Below are positions 22,358-32,685 of a DNA stretch of 64,000 nucleotides, in pieces (positions within the stretch are counted from its first letter, which is position 1; each line of letters starts with the position of its first letter). Both the position numbers and the translations under genes were made by a program. This DNA comes from Glandiceps talaboti. Lineage: Eukaryota; Hemichordata; Enteropneusta; Spengelidae. Location: positions 6,721,463 through 6,785,462 of the forward strand of contig NC_135551.1 in NCBI RefSeq assembly GCF_964340395.1, in the 5' to 3' direction. The notes under the pieces are model-generated. The model was not told the origin of the DNA, did not search any database, and saw only the letters and a list, made by a program, of their open reading frames with translations.

Positions 22358-23189
22358 GGGAGCATTCGTTTTTTACGGGGAGAGGGGGGGTTGACTTTTA
22401 CAAAGCCGTTTTTAGAGGGGGGGGGTCAAATTTTATATCCAATGGGTTGGGGGGGGGGGGTCAATTTTTACAACAGATTTGTATGGAATCATAGCAAAAA
22501 ACAACAGAATTGACAAAAAAATGTACAAAACAGAATACAAACATGTCTTTATTCTGTCTGATCAGGTGATAACAAGTAAAAAAAAGAAAACACAGAATCA
22601 CAAAAATAAAACTTTCAGGCTGTGGCAATATAATGACATACCTCACTTTTAAAACTCTTTAAAAACTCTTTAAAAACAACAGAACTCATTCAAATTAATT
22701 TTTGAGTCTGAGAGTGAACCATGAGAGGGATAAAGAGGAGGAGGAGAGCGATGAAGAGGATGAGATGGACGAAGACAGTGAATCAGAAGATGGACATGTA
22801 GTGATACATGAATTGGGTGAATCAGAGGAAAGTGACTCGGAAAGTGACTCTGAAAGTGATAGCAGTGACATTGAAAATGAACTCTTTCACACAACAAGAT
22901 CAGGCAGACAGTGTACTACTTGGAAGTCACGGAACTACATGGACTAGGTTTCATGGTCCATTATGTGATATGTCGAACAAACACTCATATAAGTCAAGCG
23001 TTTCATAAATCTATTATAAATCAAGTGAAAATTTTTTATAGGGGGGGGGTCACATTTTACAATTGATGGATTTAGGGGGGGTCAAATTTTAGAAAATTAA
23101 TTTTTAGGGGGGGGGGGTTGCTTTTTACATTTAATTCATACCTCAAATTCCACCAACCCCCCCCCTCCCCGTAAAAAACGAATGCTCCC
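22358..23189. mobile_element. 832-bp element with GGGAGCATTCG termini and TTA duplications
   Basis: The terminal inverted repeats begin GGGAGCATTCGTTTTTTACG and continue into G-runs; the right end is the exact complement for about 25 bp. TTA flanks both sides (22355-22357, 23190-23192). GGG-starting ends with TTA or TA duplications suggest the PIF/Harbinger or IS4EU/ISL2EU group, non-autonomous. The interior has several G7-G13 runs followed by TCAAATTTTA and one acidic frame at 22702-22947. Confidence 0.75.
22702..22947 (+). CDS. Small acidic ORF inside the 832-bp element
   Basis: The 81 residues start with basic MSLRVNHERDKEEEE, then an Asp/Glu/Ser-rich stretch, and end TRSGRQCTTWKSRNY. The RSGR...W/Y tail resembles C-terminal ends seen in some transposon or retroelement proteins. 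The listed start is not ATG-verified, and the frame may be the remnant of a longer protein. Function unknown. Confidence 0.35.
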   Translation: MSLRVNHERDKEEEESDEEDEMDEDSESEDGHVVIHELGESEESDSESDSESDSSDIENELFHTTRSGRQCTTWKSRNYMD

Positions 23190-24007
23190 TTAGAACCTTA
23201 GGTGCATTTTAGCGATGTCCTCTCCATAGTCTATTCAACCCAATTATCGTGAATATCCTATAAGTGTTGCCACTACGATTGAACGATCGGCTTGTACCAC
23301 CCTTTGGTAATTTCGTTGACAAGGTCACATGCCGTTTATACGTACGTAGTATAGAGTGCAGTGTTGTTGTTTATATTTGCGTACGTTGGACCTCATCGTG
23401 TCTAGAAACAGCCTACCCGTCTACAATTTGGCATAAGGTAATCCTCAAAGCTAGAGTTGCAGATACAAGAAAACAATCAATGTCTGCAATATTACATGTA
23501 CAGTTTAACCCCTTGCTTTGGCAGTCGGTCTACGTGTATCATCCAAGTCGGAAGAAATTGGTTGACGTGTGCGTCCAAGTATCATCATTTATACTATAGT
23601 CGGGACTACAAAACAAACCGTATAAAGTCGTTTGATTTCAGGAACTTCTGTTTAACGAGAAAAACAAAAAGTTCGATCGCCTGAAATAATTATTCAGCAA
23701 TAGTTTAGTAATTTCAAACAGATTTGTAGATGTTTTCAAGTGATATTGAAACATGAATGACAGTGAAAGCCGCTAACGTGTTCATCACTGTCGTAGTGCG
23801 ACAGTCAAAACATGGAAGTTGAAACAGTATCAATGACGCTTTGTTATGGCACAAAGAAGTGTTTTGATTTCCCGCAGTGCCGATATCTTTGAAACCCCAC
23901 TTACAGATCCCTCTGGTGAAATTTATGTAAAATAATGTTGTGAAGACCACAGTTATCACGATGTGTCTAGTTCCCTCAAACGGGACGGGTCAACGCAGTC
24001 GATAGTA

Positions 24008-26252
24008 ATAATTGTATCTGGAGACACCATTCAAGTATCTGTACTTATATTCAGAGATGTAAGCTTTCAAGAAGTAGTCATTCCCGTTCATATGGCAAAT
24101 TTATCTATATAATTTGGTGATTTAAACCTAGAGCCACCACTCAAACTTGTGCACTCACTGTGTTAGAGATTATCCAACTAACCAGACAGACTTCTGCTCT
24201 TGACGTTTTTTTGCAGTGTCAAATTAATATTTGCACAATAGCTTCAGCATTCAAACAGCATAATACCAGTAAGTAGTGTTGGAGGCCATGACTCCTCACT
24301 TAGAAGTGCTAACTTCACATATGAATTATTAGTCATGATGCTACATTAAATTTCTCTCAATTGTTGTCATATTTTCAGGCTTGTCTGTATTGTATGTTTT
24401 CTTGTGAAATAAATATGTTGCAAATCATAATTTATGGTATACAGTCTGTTTATTGCAAAGCCCAAACAATGTGTCTTAATAACATTTCAACCTCGATACT
24501 TCTTTTATATTTATATTTCAAATTGATAGCTATACTCGTACTATGCATTGTTCAAAGGTGACAATACATATGCTTATAACAGCTTATGTCCAGCTGGGAA
24601 ATGTCTATCTACGAATCCATAGACTTATTGGTTACTAAGCTCTCCACATTCCTTTTGACAAATGTACAGAAGTTATTGTTCTCCTAAGTCTTAGCAGATA
24701 AAAACTAGTCGCAAAACATTCATAGGTAAAATTATTGTATGCCCTTTTTCTCAGTAATTATCTTCATCATGCCACTATAAGGTTCATTGCCATAGACACA
24801 AACCTACATTTGTAAAGTGGCAGTATATATCACTTTCACAACTCATTGGGGAACATTCTGTCAATTGCAGCCTCGGTATCTGTATTGGATTGAAGCATTC
24901 ACATAGTAATGTGTCTCCTACCTAATACCCTATTATATACAGATTGGTTGACCTAAATATAACTTTGGTCCAAATCTTGCTCAATTACTTTAGTCTGTCT
25001 GTGACAGGGGATTGTGGTAAGGTTTGGGACAACAACTTTCAGACCATAAACATGTAACTCACGTGTACCTACGTACATGTGTGTATTCGTATGTGCGTAT
25101 TCATGCTATACATGTTTGTATATACAGCAACAAAACATTGTCCTCTACCTTTTTCTAAATTGACTAAAAATGTTCATCAACAAGGTAGGTGGTCAAATGA
25201 ATTGAAAAACTATAAGACACAAGCAGTTCAAACAGTAACTTGAAGTGAACTTGACCTCTCTCTGATGTCGTTAACAATCAATTAGTGCATTGGTTGCAGT
25301 ACACTGTAGCTACACATAGTACACCAAATATGTTTAAGTATGACATAATATGATTTAATGGCTATTCTTCTGTATTCTAGTAAAAGGCACTCGTTATTTC
25401 ATATCACAAACATGTGAATTTATTAAAATCCGAAATGTAACCTTTATGTCGCATTTACTTTAAAATGTGAAAAAAAATCTCTAACATCTTTACATTCAGG
25501 ACCGAACTCAAGATATAATGCCAAGACATCCGATATTGTTAAGAAGAAAAAAATAAGATACATTAACAATGAAATCTCGTATGCAGTATTACAAGTTCGA
25601 AATTCTTCTTCTTACTTTTGCATTTGGCATAATGAATTATCTGAAAGTGAGAATGACAATGTCCACTACAGAAGTAATGTTAGAAGTACGACACGGTGAC
25701 GTGTATAACACTGTGCAAGTCGAGTTGATACTTCATTCTGTGTACGACTCCAATTCCAACTAGGTAATATAAGAATTACCGCGCCTGAAATAATTCATTT
25801 AAATTGTTGAAAGTTGGAAACGTCTTTGGAGTCATTTGAGTATCAGATTTAAAAAAAATAGTACTAATTTTGTACAGAAAGCACGAACTCTGTATTTGTA
25901 CAACGGAAACAGCGTTCGTGGGGAGCAGTAGAGGGACACGATGTTAACGACACATGATGATGTCATGCATGTAGCCATAGTTATTTCTTTCAAAAACAAC
26001 TTCCAAGAAGGTTTGTCGGCTATAAAATGCACATACAACATTTCCCTTGGCGTGTTTTACTCTTGCAGCGAACGGATGTACTTATTTCTAAGAAGGTCAT
26101 TGTTCTCATTTGGCTCAGTTTTCCAGGCTCTACATCCCAGCAGGGAGTGTGGGGATTTACAACGTCATTGCGTGCAATGATTGGTGCAATATGAAGATAC
26201 AACGCACAATATGACCGCTAAAAATGTGAAATCTTGTAACATCTGTCCTTAA
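24008..26252. other. Intergenic sequence with one repeat fragment
   Basis: No exon is recognised. About 24846-24930 (GGGGAACATTCTGTCAATTG, then GATTGAAGCATTCACATAG) resembles the tail of the repeat inserted at 26323-26505. Open frames of 60-79 codons look random. Confidence 0.55.
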
Positions 26253-26322
26253 GTCTATTTTGGATAATCCTGTAAAGACAGTTTTTTCAAACGGTTTATA
26301 CCATTTTAGAGCCATTTTAGTT

Positions 26323-26505
26323 AATAATGTTCGGTTCTTATATAGCGCTTTCACACACCGTGCTCAAAGCGCTTTACAATTATTACCCCTGGCTCGGATC
26401 AGAACGGCACAGCGGCCCTTTTAGTCTTCCTCAACTCCTCGGGGAGCATACAATCCATTGCAGCCATTTAAGCGCATAGGATTAAAGCCTTCACATTGCA
26501 ACATC
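26323..26505. mobile_element. Short dispersed repeat (SINE or MITE-like) inserted in copy 1
   Basis: It is absent from the matching place in duplicate copy 2 (33879-33882). It contains TCTTATATAGCGCTTTCACAC and TGCTCAAAGCGCTTTACAA, a sequence type that I associate with dispersed repeats of many marine invertebrates. A related tail is at about 24846-24930. No clear target duplication is seen. Confidence 0.6.
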
Positions 26506-27238
26506 CTCATCCTACTGAATAGATTTTACTTTTAATAGATGTTCTGTACCCCTCAATACAAATATTTCTTTATTTATCAAAATTGAGAAAAGGAAGAATG
26601 TTTGTTATATATGAAATGTATGGCACTGAAATAATGTAAAGTGCCAACAAGATATGTTTACTCACGATATAATGGCATTATACTTGTAGCACTTCATACC
26701 ACTACGTTATCCAACATTGAGCTATTGATCTCGCCCTTTGCATGATTTGTTGCAATTGATAAAATAGGAACCACTTTTGGATTTATTTACATAGATGTTT
26801 ATCTACAATTTAAGTTTGTTAAACGTATGAATTTATTAAAAGATATTTGGAAAAAAGATGTATATGCAAAGAAACAATTCATAGAAAAAAATATAGCGGC
26901 TGGGCTAATTACGTACGAGTCGCCATGCATGCCGTCACCCTCCATGACGTACGGAAAATGAATATTAATCAAAATTTGAAAGGTGACTCATCAGAGACGA
27001 TCCAAGATACTCTGAGATGCTCCTAGACTCTCGCGCACTACCACTATCTAATTATATTTTGCGGTTGAAAATAGAGGTGAAACGGAGGCAAGTCAATGAC
27101 ATGTCCTTTACTGTTTATCGACAGAGTAAATTAAAGGACATTTTCAATGATAATATAATACATTCACTTGTCTGACGATTTCGTATCCATCATCGATCTT
27201 GTAAAAGCCTGCGAGGATTGATTGGGCTACATCCTTAT

Positions 27239-27487
27239 CTACATCTGTCTTAGTTCCATCTTAGCTGTTTGTATCATGGAATCCTTATTTCTGTGCGCAC
27301 TGTGACACCACATGGCTTCCACATTACGTGCCGGTTCAAGTTGACCGTACACTCCATTGAAGTGACACCAATAACCACTGCAACTGTGATACCACCAGGC
27401 TCCATGGCCCATCTCAGCACAATTATAATAATACATGTCGTGGTCTCTATCTCTCGTTGAAAAACGCATATTCTTAGTCGATTTCAC
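27239..27487 (-). CDS. Fibrinogen-related domain terminal exon, copy 1
   Basis: Minus-strand frame with NMRFSTRDRDHDMYYYNCAE, GAWWYHSC, CHFNGVYGQ and a final KMELRQM before TAG. This is the C-terminal half of a fibrinogen-like domain (NCA...GGWWY..C...NLNG), a secreted recognition or lectin-like fold. The counterpart at 34649-34905 has a clean acceptor. Here the sequence upstream differs (LNSRTEVKSTKN) and soon meets a TA array, so this copy may be a displaced or dead exon. Confidence 0.65.
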   Translation of the reverse strand: MKSTKNMRFSTRDRDHDMYYYNCAEMGHGAWWYHSCSGYWCHFNGVYGQLEPARNVEAMWCHSAHRNKDSMIQTAKMELRQM

Positions 27488-27557
27488 TTCAGTTCTTGAA
27501 TTAAGTCTATGATGCTCTGCTACATCGAGCACTGTTCTCTCCAGCGAGACACTCATA

Positions 27558-27560
<3 letters not shown>

Positions 27561-27643
<83 letters not shown>
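27561..27643. repeat. TA microsatellite
   Basis: A pure TA array directly upstream (minus strand) of the fibrinogen-domain copy 1. Confidence 0.97.
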
Positions 27644-27646
<3 letters not shown>

Positions 27647-27664
27647 GTTTTGAAAATTTGAACC

Positions 27665-27740
27665 GAATTATATGCTATAGACCCTACATAACTGTTTCGT
27701 GAGGTGCGTAGTCCTCACTCATCTTCCCCTGATATAATTC
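27665..27740 (-). ncRNA. Decayed hammerhead-like motif
   Basis: On the minus strand the order is an outer helix strand GAATTATAT, then GATGA, a 6-bp stem GTGAGG/CCTCAC, GAAA, a 3-bp stem ACA/TGT, and the closing strand ATATAATTC. The first core box would need CUGANGA but has AAGATGA, so it should not cleave. The neighbouring 27741-27797 (GCTCTACTACCCGTATTGAGCAC) looks like a Penelope-type terminal fragment. Confidence 0.4.
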
Positions 27741-27791
27741 GCTCTACTACCCGTATTGAGCACTTTTATGTGGTTTTATCTACATCCAGTC

Positions 27792-27858
<67 letters not shown>
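27741..27858. repeat. Penelope-like terminal fragment abutting a TA array
   Basis: CTCTACT..CGTATTGAGCACTTTT is followed within about 50 bp by a TA array (27797-27858). The same order (CTCTACTTCTCAGTATTGAGCACTTTT, then TA) occurs at 56059-56200. The GAGCAC motif also lies near the TA-side ends of the two larger Penelope-like elements. Confidence 0.4.
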
Positions 27859-27867
<9 letters not shown>

Positions 27868-28205
27868 GTCAAAATAGCTCTGTCGAACATCATGTTATAG
27901 TATTCGTTATCGACTCGGATTTTGAATGCTGAGCTTAAAGATTGGATATAAGTAATAAATGGTAATAAAGGGAAGGGGAGTCCGAACACCATTAATATTA
28001 TATAACTGTATGACATTGTCTTTACCATATAAGCTACTATGGGTTGTTAGATCAAGTTTGTTAATAAGTGGAAGCATTTTCCATGGCTGGTTCAAACTTG
28101 ATTATTTTGTTTGGTATAATAAATTGAAATGTCAATTAGCCAAGTGACCGGTTAGTCAAGGTTATTGACCCTGCACTGCACATAAGAAGATCTGGAATAA
28201 TACAT
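27859..28205. other. Spacer between TA arrays
   Basis: AT-rich, with no gene recognised. It ends at a short TA array (28206-28242) that abuts Penelope-like element 1. Confidence 0.6.
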
Positions 28206-28206
28206 T

Positions 28207-28244
<38 letters not shown>

Positions 28245-28343
28245 AAGTCAGTGGTAAGATTTGTCCGTAGTACAGTGCTCGATACGTCTGCACGCAGAGC
28301 GGAGTATATGTTGAGGGTAGAAGAAAATCAAGTCGGGTTTTTC

Positions 28344-28385
28344 GTCTCTACAAGCCTGTTTCGTGAGTAAATCACTCGTCAGGAG
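28344..28385 (-). ncRNA. Hammerhead ribozyme motif of Penelope-like element 1
   Basis: The minus-strand order is helix I strand TCTC, core CTGACGA, helix II GTGA-loop-TCAC, core GAAA, a 3-bp helix III ACA/TGT with a four-base loop, cleavable A, then helix I strand GAGA. All core bases fit a minimal type I hammerhead, as described for Penelope-like elements. Cleavage would follow the A read at 28348. Confidence 0.75.
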
Positions 28386-28500
28386 ATGTTGATGTACTGA
28401 ATATACCTCGTATAAATCGTGTGGTGTAAGGCGGGATTTACCTAGGGTGTTGAGTGGTGCTTTTGATAGTACAAAAGGTGTCAATTATGTGTGCGATGGG

Positions 28501-29885
28501 TCAGGTGTTACACAACAATGTTTTATTTCGATGGCGACAAGAGGATACAAGTTCATTTCGTTTATTTAATGTGGATAGATCGGGTCGGCTGCTAGATAAT
28601 AAAGAACTTTTCTTTGAGGCATAAATTGCACTTCTTGCTTGCGCTATTGTAGGTTGGGTGGGATGAAAGTGGTCGCCAGGAAATGGAGTGGTCGATGTTT
28701 TTATCCTTGAGGGTCCAGATATGTTTGCTGAGTTCCGTAGAGTTCCTATGTTTAGTGTGTCGGAATGATGCTGTGTGGTTTCTGTACCTTGTCTTAAACT
28801 CGTTTTCTGTGAGCCCGATGTATGTTTCTGTAATGTCGTTGTCCTTGCGTGTGACGGCTGCTTGGTAGATTACGGATTTCTGTAGGCAGTTTTCGTTGAG
28901 CGGGCATGTTTTCTTTTGCCGACAGTTGCATGTTTTATTGGCATTGGTGCTGTTTACGGTGGTGTTGGTGCGTTCGTGTGAAATAAGGATGCTTTTGTTG
29001 TGGTTGTTGATGACGTGCTTGATGTTATTCATGCAGCTGTAACTGATTTTAACGGTGTTGCGGTTGAAGATTTTTCTGAGTTTATGATCTTTGTGGAAGT
29101 GTTTGTCTACAAGGCTGAGGAATCTGTGTCCGATGTTGGTGCTAACATTTTTGCTGAATGGGGGGTTGTACCATAATATGTCTTTCCGTTGTCTGTTTCT
29201 TCGTCTAGAGGTCGTGGTCGGCTCGTAGTGTAGTGTGTATTTGTATCCGCTCTCGTTGAGTGCTTTTTGGTATGGAGGTGCGGCTTGGTCGAAAGATGCT
29301 TTGTTCGAAGAGTGTAATGATAGGCGTTTGTTAATGCCAGTGGGTATGCTCTTAGTCGTGGTTTGTGGGTGGTTGCTATCTCGGTGTACATATTGCAGGA
29401 TGGTGTCGGGCTTTGTGTAGGGTCGGTACGTATCGTTGCTCAAGTTGAGGGTGACATCTAAAAAGTTGATTATCTGTTTGTTGGCTTCTATTGTTATGCG
29501 TAGTCCGTTGAGGTGGAAAATGCGGCATATGTTTTTCTTGATGTTTTCTGTGTCTCTTGGTGATGTGTTCGAAACGGCTAATCCGTCATCTCTGTATAGC
29601 CCTATGTTGATATCAGGGCCTTGTAGTTGGGAGAGGAGGAAGCTTCCTACCAGCTCGCATGTTTCGGCACCATCATAACTGCCCATATATACTTTTGTTT
29701 GTTTTTTTCCATGGACGGTGGCTTGGTATACGATGTTTTCCGTTTGGCATTCGCCGTTCAAAGGGCAGGTGTCTTTCTGTCTGCAATTACATGGTTTTTG
29801 AGTGGGTTTAGTTTCGCTGTTGGAGATGGTGGAGTTGTGCGCTTTGATTATGGTTGCCATGTTTGGCATGCAGCTAGAACTGGCT
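28501..29885 (-). pseudogene. Penelope-like RT/GIY-YIG polyprotein, chimeric and frameshifted
   Basis: The 442-codon frame (29920-28592) starts with a partial linker and zinc-finger tail of an element (CNCRQKDTCPLNGEC, YQATV, ending YMG at residue 80). It jumps at once into the middle of an RT domain (SYDGAETCELVG, then GLYRDDGLAV with YRDD at 109-112). It continues through a connector to a second zinc finger (CNCRQKKTCPLNENC) and a GIY-YIG nuclease (YQAAV...ETYIGLTENEFKTRYRNH). After residue 442 (FFII) the frame stops, but the usual C-terminal tail continues in another frame to a TGA at 28501-28503. The element would reverse-transcribe and nick DNA if whole; here the RT N-terminal half is missing. 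Confidence 0.85.
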
Positions 29886-30008
29886 TTTAACACAACAGAA
29901 GGTATACAAGAGTTAACCAAAGATTCACTCTAGCTACCCCATAATGTTTTTCCTTTTTACCAGTTCATGACATAGGAAATAAACAATAAACTAACCTTTG
30001 AAAGTAGA
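29886..30008. other. Sequence upstream of Penelope-like element 1
   Basis: Short AT-rich stretch with nothing recognised. Confidence 0.5.
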
Positions 30009-30826
30009 TGTAACATTTCGCTGTCTTGACTCTTAACATTGTATATGTCTTGTTATGATGCCCATATTTTGTGAATGTATTTGTTTAAATTAATTTAACG
30101 AGCTTGGTTGAGAGAGATGTCTTGGTCGAGAGGACGTATTTAAGTTAATGAGGGTATGCGTTACGTGTTCAAAGTAGGTCACATTTGAGAGCGCCCTCGT
30201 TCGCCCAGGTGAAGTTGTTCCTGGAATGCAAGATGCAAATACTTTAGCCAGATGTTAAGTCACTATATAAGAGAGTACAGCTCGAGATTTCAGCAGAGAC
30301 TGAAAACATCCGAGTGGACAAGACTTGAAGGGAGATATCCATTAGAATCGGAGTACTTGAAGGATGAAAGCATGACATGAATAGCGGAGTGCAAGACTGA
30401 GGAAAAGTGGTAAAAGTTGAAGCTTACGGCTCTGAAGTGCTGGATGGAAAAAGGTACAATTTTGCCTCGTCGATGTATTTGCATATTGCCACGTCAGTCA
30501 ACTGTACATGTGTAGCCTTCTAACGTAGACAATTCTCTGACTTAATCTATCGTACAACTGAACTATACTGTGAACTCCTTCGAACTCATTGACACTTTTC
30601 AAGACTGTTCTGCGGCGAATCCTCGAAATTACAGTAACTTTTGAATACACTGTGCTCTCGACCAAGTAAGGTATTTAGTAATGATACTTGTAAACTTTAT
30701 TTCATTCTTAGCCATTTATTTGTGTAAATAGTTAATTCATTTTTGAGGTTGCAGTAAAATTCCTTTCTTCAAACTTCATGGTGTACACTTCACTTTATTT
30801 CTCTTTTGGTAATTTCTACCGTAACA
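30009..30826 (+). repeat. Possible solo LTR
   Basis: It starts TGTAACATTTCG and ends CTACCGTAACA (TG...CA). It contains a promoter-like CTATATAAGAGAGTACAG at about 30263-30280, placed as in Gypsy-type LTRs. No target duplication (GTAGA against CTCTG) and no second copy are present, so this is only a suggestion. Confidence 0.25.
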
Positions 30827-31129
30827 CTCTGTAGTCAGTTTGTGATAATATCTGACATCAGAGTGACGTACAATGTTAATAAAATATTCACCTTCACCTT
30901 TTCTGTCTTCAGGCATTCGGACATGCATCTCACTGTAATTTCGGAGGATGTTTCACATAACGTTACCACTCTTGTATGCCGCTAAACTTTCTCTCTTTAT
31001 ATAAGCCAAAAATAAGTAGTTTGTCTCGTATTTTGTAGACAACGCGGTGACAATTACAAGAGTATTTGCTGTCACCTGACATGTGACAAAATGGTTGTCG
31101 CCTGACCTCTGGACGGTCTGTACAATCGA
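30827..31129. other. Intergenic sequence
   Basis: No gene or repeat recognised. Confidence 0.5.
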
Positions 31130-31312
31130 CATTTGTAATAATTGCTGAAATTTGTAATAAACCGAAATTTGTAATAAAATTGCCGACATTTGTAATAAAC
31201 TGACGACATTTGTAATAAATTCTGTGAACGACAATTGTAGTAAAAATAGCCGATATTTGTAATAAATTTCAGAAAAAAATGTGTAAATAAACCTGCCGAA
31301 ATTTGTAATAAA
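31130..31312. repeat. Irregular array of ATTTGTAATAAA motifs
   Basis: (CG)A(C/A)ATTTGTAATAAA or a close variant occurs about eight times with uneven spacers of about 5-20 bp. The spacers differ, so it is not a simple tandem repeat. The minus strand reads as Tyr-Lys/Phe-Ile-Thr-rich peptides, which I regard as artefacts. Confidence 0.8.
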
Positions 31313-31457
31313 AAAAGGTTAAGGGTCCTTTCTGACTTCAAAGAAATGAAGTTACTCATTCTAAACTGAGAAGGGATTTAAAATATCGTCATTACAGGTT
31401 TCCTAGAAATAATTTACAACAATTATGTCAGCCACTTGGCCCTTTGAGTCTTTGTCG

Positions 31458-31459
<2 letters not shown>

Positions 31460-31494
<35 letters not shown>

Positions 31495-31496
31495 GT

Positions 31497-31535
<39 letters not shown>
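31460..31535. repeat. AATC tetranucleotide microsatellite
   Basis: About 18 AATC units, with one interruption near 31493. Confidence 0.95.
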
Positions 31536-32316
31536 TTTGCGATCAGTCAATAATAAGTCTACTTATATACCTATCTACTTACTTACCTATTAGTACCTAC
31601 ATTATATACCCAGCAGTACTCATGTACCAACCCATCAGTTCAAATCATAATTCCATCACTTGATGAACACATCGTGCTTTATTGAACGAATGTAAAACCT
31701 GATTTTATCTAGTTCTTGAATCTTACTTCCTCTAGTGTTCAAGCGGCGAATGTACGAGTTGTTTGTGATTGTGAAGGCTTCTGAGTGATGAGAGGCTATA
31801 CGAACTAGCATCATCATTTCCATCACTTGATCAACACTCCATGCTTGTATGATCGAATGTATATATTTTAATCATTGCGGACACAGTGTTGGTTGGTTGG
31901 TTAGTTGGTCGGTTGACTACCAAGAAACTGATTTCTCTACAAAACATAGAAATGGCGATTTCACAACCCATTTTATGGTGCATTTGGGGGCAAAAATTGA
32001 AAGCTTCATAATGGCTTGAGAAGTAATTGGTATTGGGTATTTTTTAAAAACAAGTTAGTTAGTATATCAATAAGTCTACAGCGACATATTCTTGTCCGTG
32101 AGTGTGAAGAGATTAATATGCATAAAGGCGAATATTTCAGACATTACACATTACGGACATTTGGTGTTATGGATACTGTATATCGCTATATCTCACCAAA
32201 GTCTAGCGGCACACACACCAGTTTTCAGTTTCGATTATTGTTGGTCTGTGAACTAGTAGTACTTGTGTGTATAAAAAGAAACATAATCGCTTGCCAATAT
32301 TTGTCTGATGGTTTTA
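31536..32316. other. Intergenic sequence with a diverged local duplication
   Basis: CATAATTCCATCACTTGATGAACAC (about 31645) and a similar block at about 31813 (TTTCCATCACTTGATCAACAC...GAATGTA) form a diverged direct repeat. No gene is recognised. Confidence 0.55.
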
Positions 32317-32685
32317 TTAACACAAGCCTATGACAGGCCAACCAATGATATTGTCATTCTCCATCTTTAACTCGGACAGTTGCTGCCGTAAAGTCTCTAC
32401 TTCTTTCTGATCTTTGAGTCGCCTTATATCTGCCTGCAATAGATCCTTTTCCTGTTCAAGCGAGACTGGATCTGGATCTTTATCAGAATCATGTCCTAGT
32501 ACCGTTTTACTCACAGTTGCCTTGGGTCGGGAAACCGCCATTTTGACTTTTTTATGTGGCACGATTCTCACTCACCCTTTGCCCGAACTGCTGGATTTGA
32601 AGCTCTTACTACGGGTATTTGGATGATGTACCTTTGGTGTGGGCTCAAGACCGAGATCCAAAAGTAATTGCTCTGCAACCGACAT
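32317..32685 (-). pseudogene. Short coding remnant with coiled-coil, interrupted by TGA
   Basis: From ATG at 32685 the minus strand encodes 37 residues (starting MSVAEQLLLDLGLEP), meets TGA (32574-32572) and stays open in the same frame for 84 more codons to 32317. The second part has a heptad-like stretch (LLQADIRRLKDQKEVETLRQQLSELKMEN, split here by function only). GTGAGTG at the break could alternatively be a splice donor. I do not recognise the family; the N-terminal part of a transposon gag-like protein is one possibility. Confidence 0.35.

Larger units (their letters stand above)
21409..24007. mobile_element. Long imperfect inverted repeat, probable DNA transposon remnant
   Basis: The left arm starts TTACTATCGATTGCGTTGAC (21409) and the right arm ends in its complement, GTCAACGCAGTCGATAGTAA (about 24002). 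Homology runs inward to GGCGATCGAACTTTTTG (about 22132-22148 left, 23668-23684 right). The left arm carries about 380 bp more (about 21613-21985). The spacer contains an 832-bp element. No transposase frame is recognised and no target duplication is clear. Confidence 0.7.
26253..27490. repeat. Duplicated segment, copy 1 (with fibrinogen-domain exon)
   Basis: It matches 33809-34890 in the same orientation from CTATTTTGGATAATCCT through the fibrinogen-domain exon. Copy 1 has an extra block of about 183 bp at 26323-26505. Confidence 0.85.
28230..29885 (-). mobile_element. Penelope-like retroelement 1 (rearranged, minus strand)
   Basis: The 3' end abuts a TA array near 28243. The order on the minus strand is an RT plus GIY-YIG coding region (29885 to about 28501), then a terminal region with a hammerhead motif (28344-28385) and CGTATCGAGCACTGTAC. 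The N-terminal part of the RT is missing, so the element is incomplete. Confidence 0.85.

Noticed and set aside
28683-29890. Plus-strand ORFs of 60-94 codons
   Set aside because: Shadows of the minus-strand Penelope-like coding region.
31130-31312. CRISPR-like array
   Set aside because: Repeats are only about 12-16 bp, spacers are very short and uneven, and the genome is eukaryotic.
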